From NCBI RefSeq assembly GCF_003932855.1, contig NZ_RQYZ01000019.1, positions 1 through 40,510 of the forward strand: a stretch of 40,510 nucleotides of DNA, given 5' to 3'. The notes below the pieces were generated by a model. That model saw nothing but the letters and a program-made list of their open reading frames with translations. It did no database searches and was not told the origin of the DNA. How positions within the stretch are numbered: position 1 is the first letter of the stretch; every line of letters starts with the position of its first letter. Positions 38,869-40,510 of the stretch are shown here, one piece after another. The stretch is from Tessaracoccus sp. OH4464_COT-324 (lineage in GTDB: Bacteria > Actinomycetota > Actinomycetes > Propionibacteriales > Propionibacteriaceae). The translations under genes were made by a program, and so were the position numbers.

Positions 38869-39020
38869 AACGCTTGCATTGCCATCAACTCCAGCCAACC
38901 GGCTGAAACCTATAAATCAAGCCTCCGGACATGCTGGGGGCCTCAGTCAGCCCTGACACTCCACAAATCACCGGAACAAAGCCCAGGGTGCTGCAAAGTG
39001 GCTTCAAAGCGTGTCCGAGA

Positions 39021-39752
39021 ATGGTCATCATGAGCGTGCCGATGGTCACCGTGCCCCCGATGGGCGCTGTCGCGGAGCGGTTGGTGGACCGACGAACGGG
39101 CCGCTCTTGGGTGGTTCAGGTCGCACCGTTCGAGTTGGCGACTACCGTCGTGACCACTGCGTTGTGGGACGAGGTAAAGGGTACGGCTGCTGACCCGACC
39201 ATCGCCGACCTGCCGAAGACTGACCTGAGTTGGCGCGAGGCGATCCTGTTCTGCAACGCCCTGTCGGCGAAGGACGGTCTGAAACCCGTCTACGCGGTCT
39301 CGCAGCAGGAGGTGCCGGCCGCCGCGCAGTGGCGACCACACAACCAGCCGGAGCCAGACGACTGGCTGGTGACGTGGGACCAGAGCGCGGATGGCTACCG
39401 GCTACCCACTGACGCTGAGTGGCAAGTTGCGTGCAAGGCGGGAACCTCAGGTGCGCGCTACGGGCAACTAGACGACATCGCCTGGTATGAAGGCAACTCT
39501 GGTGGCGCGATCCACCCGGTACGGATGAAGGCGCCGAACCCGTGGGGGCTATTCGACATGCTCGGCGGGGTATGGGAATGGTGTTGGGATCTCTACGACC
39601 CGGCCGTCTACGGCTCGTACCGCATCATTCGAGGGGGCGGTTGGAGCGATCCCGAGTGGAGCTGCCGCGCCGGCGTGCGACGCAAGACCAGCCCGACCGC
39701 CTCGTTCGACGACCTGGGCTTCCGCATTGCCCGAAACGCCGTCAGGCCATGA
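39021..39752 (+). CDS. SUMF1/FGE-like (sulfatase-modifying factor) domain protein
   Basis: 243 residues. The SUMF1 fold motifs are clear: YRLPTDAEWQVACKAG, NPWGLFDMLGGVWEWCWD, IIRGGGWSDPEWSCRAGVRR and the ending DDLGFRIARN. A formylglycine-generating enzyme needs two cysteines in its C-terminal region; here only one (WSCRAG) is visible. It is therefore more likely a related non-FGE member, such as an iron-type or inactive homologue. The start is uncertain (39021 or 39030); the usual GGTFxMGS beginning is missing. It lies between a transposase remnant and an IS256 element, with no neighbour that explains its role. Confidence 0.78.
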   Translation: MVIMSVPMVTVPPMGAVAERLVDRRTGRSWVVQVAPFELATTVVTTALWDEVKGTAADPTIADLPKTDLSWREAILFCNALSAKDGLKPVYAVSQQEVPAAAQWRPHNQPEPDDWLVTWDQSADGYRLPTDAEWQVACKAGTSGARYGQLDDIAWYEGNSGGAIHPVRMKAPNPWGLFDMLGGVWEWCWDLYDPAVYGSYRIIRGGGWSDPEWSCRAGVRRKTSPTASFDDLGFRIARNAVRP

Positions 39753-39760
39753 AGTTTCCA

Positions 39761-39777
39761 CTGCGTGAATCACGCAG
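39761..39777 (+). terminator. Short hairpin after the SUMF1-like gene
   Basis: CTGCGTG-AAT-CACGCAG, seven perfect pairs, starts eight bases after the stop. There is no T-run, so it is a weak terminator candidate. Confidence 0.45.
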
Positions 39778-40421
39778 ACCGGCGAACATCTCCATCGCGC
39801 TCGCCGGCTGCGGATCTGGACATAACAGTGAGAACTCCCCGTCCGCGTGCGCTACATCACCCCTTGTCAAGGCGAGACGGCAGTGACAAGTCGCACCAGG
39901 AAATAACCACTATCCTTCATGTTCGGCGCAAGTTGTGATTCACCAGGACTCACCGCCCACGCCCGACACCTGACAAGGCCCGGGCAGTACCCTAACCCGT
40001 GCGACGGTCGAGGGATCGACCTGACGCTCTTCCGCCGCTGATCAGCAGGTATGTGTCCGATCTCGTCTACCCTGCGACGGCTCTTCCCGGGGCGAGGAAG
40101 AACCCCCTGAGCTGGCTGCCAAACTCATCCCCAATGATCGATGCGTTCCCAACCCAGCGACGCCCGGAGCTCACCGGCCTCCTCGTTCAGTGCCACCAAC
40201 CGACGGTACGGGAAGCGAACCAGCAGTGTCTCGACTCTTTTCCGACCAAAGTCACCGCGTCGATGCGACTCTCGAACCTCAAAAACTCGATCTCCAGCAG
40301 TGACAGCCGCGCCAGATCTGATCAGTAATGCTCAAGATCTGGTTCATGGAGCAACTCCAGGTGGCCACTTCAAGACCGTCGAGGAGTACACGGTGCTGGG
40401 CATAACCACCGCCAGGGTCGC
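39778..40421. other. Gene-poor stretch beside the right-end IS element
   Basis: No gene that I can support. A plus-strand frame starting at a GTG at 40300 (VTAAPDLISNAQDLV, then GGHFKTVEEYTVLG) continues until it meets the IS end at about 40422. It could be the first part of a gene cut by the insertion, but it has no recognised family. A minus-strand frame near 40134-40335 (RYRRLVALNEEAGELR-like) is protein-like but also unplaced. The stretch is lower in GC than the core regions, consistent with acquired DNA. Confidence 0.35.
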
Positions 40422-40510
40422 GGGGTCTGTCCGAAATTCGGTGTGTGGGGTCCGGCGGTTTTCATCAGTGAGTGGTTCTCTCGAACCGTCCGGCGAAGGT
40501 GATCGCGAAC
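40422..40510. mobile_element. End of an IS256-family insertion sequence (partial)
   Basis: The element starts at about 40422 with GGGGTCTGTCCGAAATTC, which looks like an IS256-type terminal inverted repeat, and continues past the window edge. The transposase gene end (next feature) begins 40 bases inside. The other end and target duplication are outside the window. Confidence 0.6.
40465..40510 (-). CDS. C-terminus of an IS256-family transposase, truncated by the window edge
   Basis: The last 14 codons on the minus strand read FAITFAGRFERTTH, then TGA at 40465-40467. Actinobacterial IS256-type (mutator) transposases commonly end in a similar AFAITF-DRF sequence. The rest lies beyond the window. 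The short length limits confidence. Confidence 0.55.
   Translation of the reverse strand, partial: FAITFAGRFERTTH

Overview
The window is high-GC actinobacterial DNA. Markers are a 33-residue bS22 (COX24-type) ribosomal protein, Lsr2, ClpC, DisA, a fused uroporphyrinogen methyltransferase/synthase and an ftsH-folE-folP-folB-folK-DUF3180 folate cluster. Gene content and style fit a Propionibacteriaceae-like member of Actinomycetota (inference; no 16S or other lineage marker is present). There is no rRNA, tRNA or CRISPR array.

Layout. 1-165: 5' part of an unrecognised gene. 316-6068 (minus): a tightly overlapping cytochrome c biogenesis operon (histidine phosphatase, TlpA-like thioredoxin, CcdA, ResB, CcsB), ending in an unusual sigma-like/GerMN/Gmad2 membrane protein. 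6240-8140 (minus): bS22, a glutaredoxin-like protein and HemD. 8467-15030 (plus): a self-contained PTS operon with mannitol-type EIICB and EIIA, a zinc polyol-phosphate-type dehydrogenase, a DeoR regulator, a 1-phosphofructokinase-type kinase, and its own HPr and enzyme I. 15188-16989 (minus): proC and asd. 17058-20365: a hydrolase, then a CPBP-family protein, proline dehydrogenase and a TIM-barrel isomerase. 20431-22978 (plus): a VOC-like protein, a P-loop kinase with a CTG start, and radA. 23124-25054: a HEAT-repeat protein and disA. 25078-28835: a TPP riboswitch controlling a thiamine ABC transporter. 29021-31923 (minus): lsr2 and clpC. 32004-33089 (plus): an orphan NuoD paralogue that has lost both quinone-binding residues. 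33157-38570 (minus): ftsH and the folate genes, then a coiled-coil membrane protein. 38571-40510: a low-density accessory end with a transposase remnant, a formylglycine-generating-enzyme-like gene and the tip of an IS256-type element.

The most unusual signal is a family of five short dispersed elements (about 75-166 bp) at 6078, 15027, 22975, 23890 and 28950. They share termini close to CTGTTTCGAAAG or a GCCGGGCTGC block, and are flanked by 4-bp direct repeats (CTAG, or CTAG-like). Six of their ten ends coincide with stop codons of neighbouring genes. They look like MITEs of an IS5-like transposase that targets YTAR sites, which in GC-rich DNA would often be TAG stops, so insertion would leave the reading frames intact.

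Other points: two genes appear to lack a standard start codon (CTG for the kinase, ATC for folB), and the PTS operon has both general PTS proteins but no classical mannitol-1-phosphate dehydrogenase.
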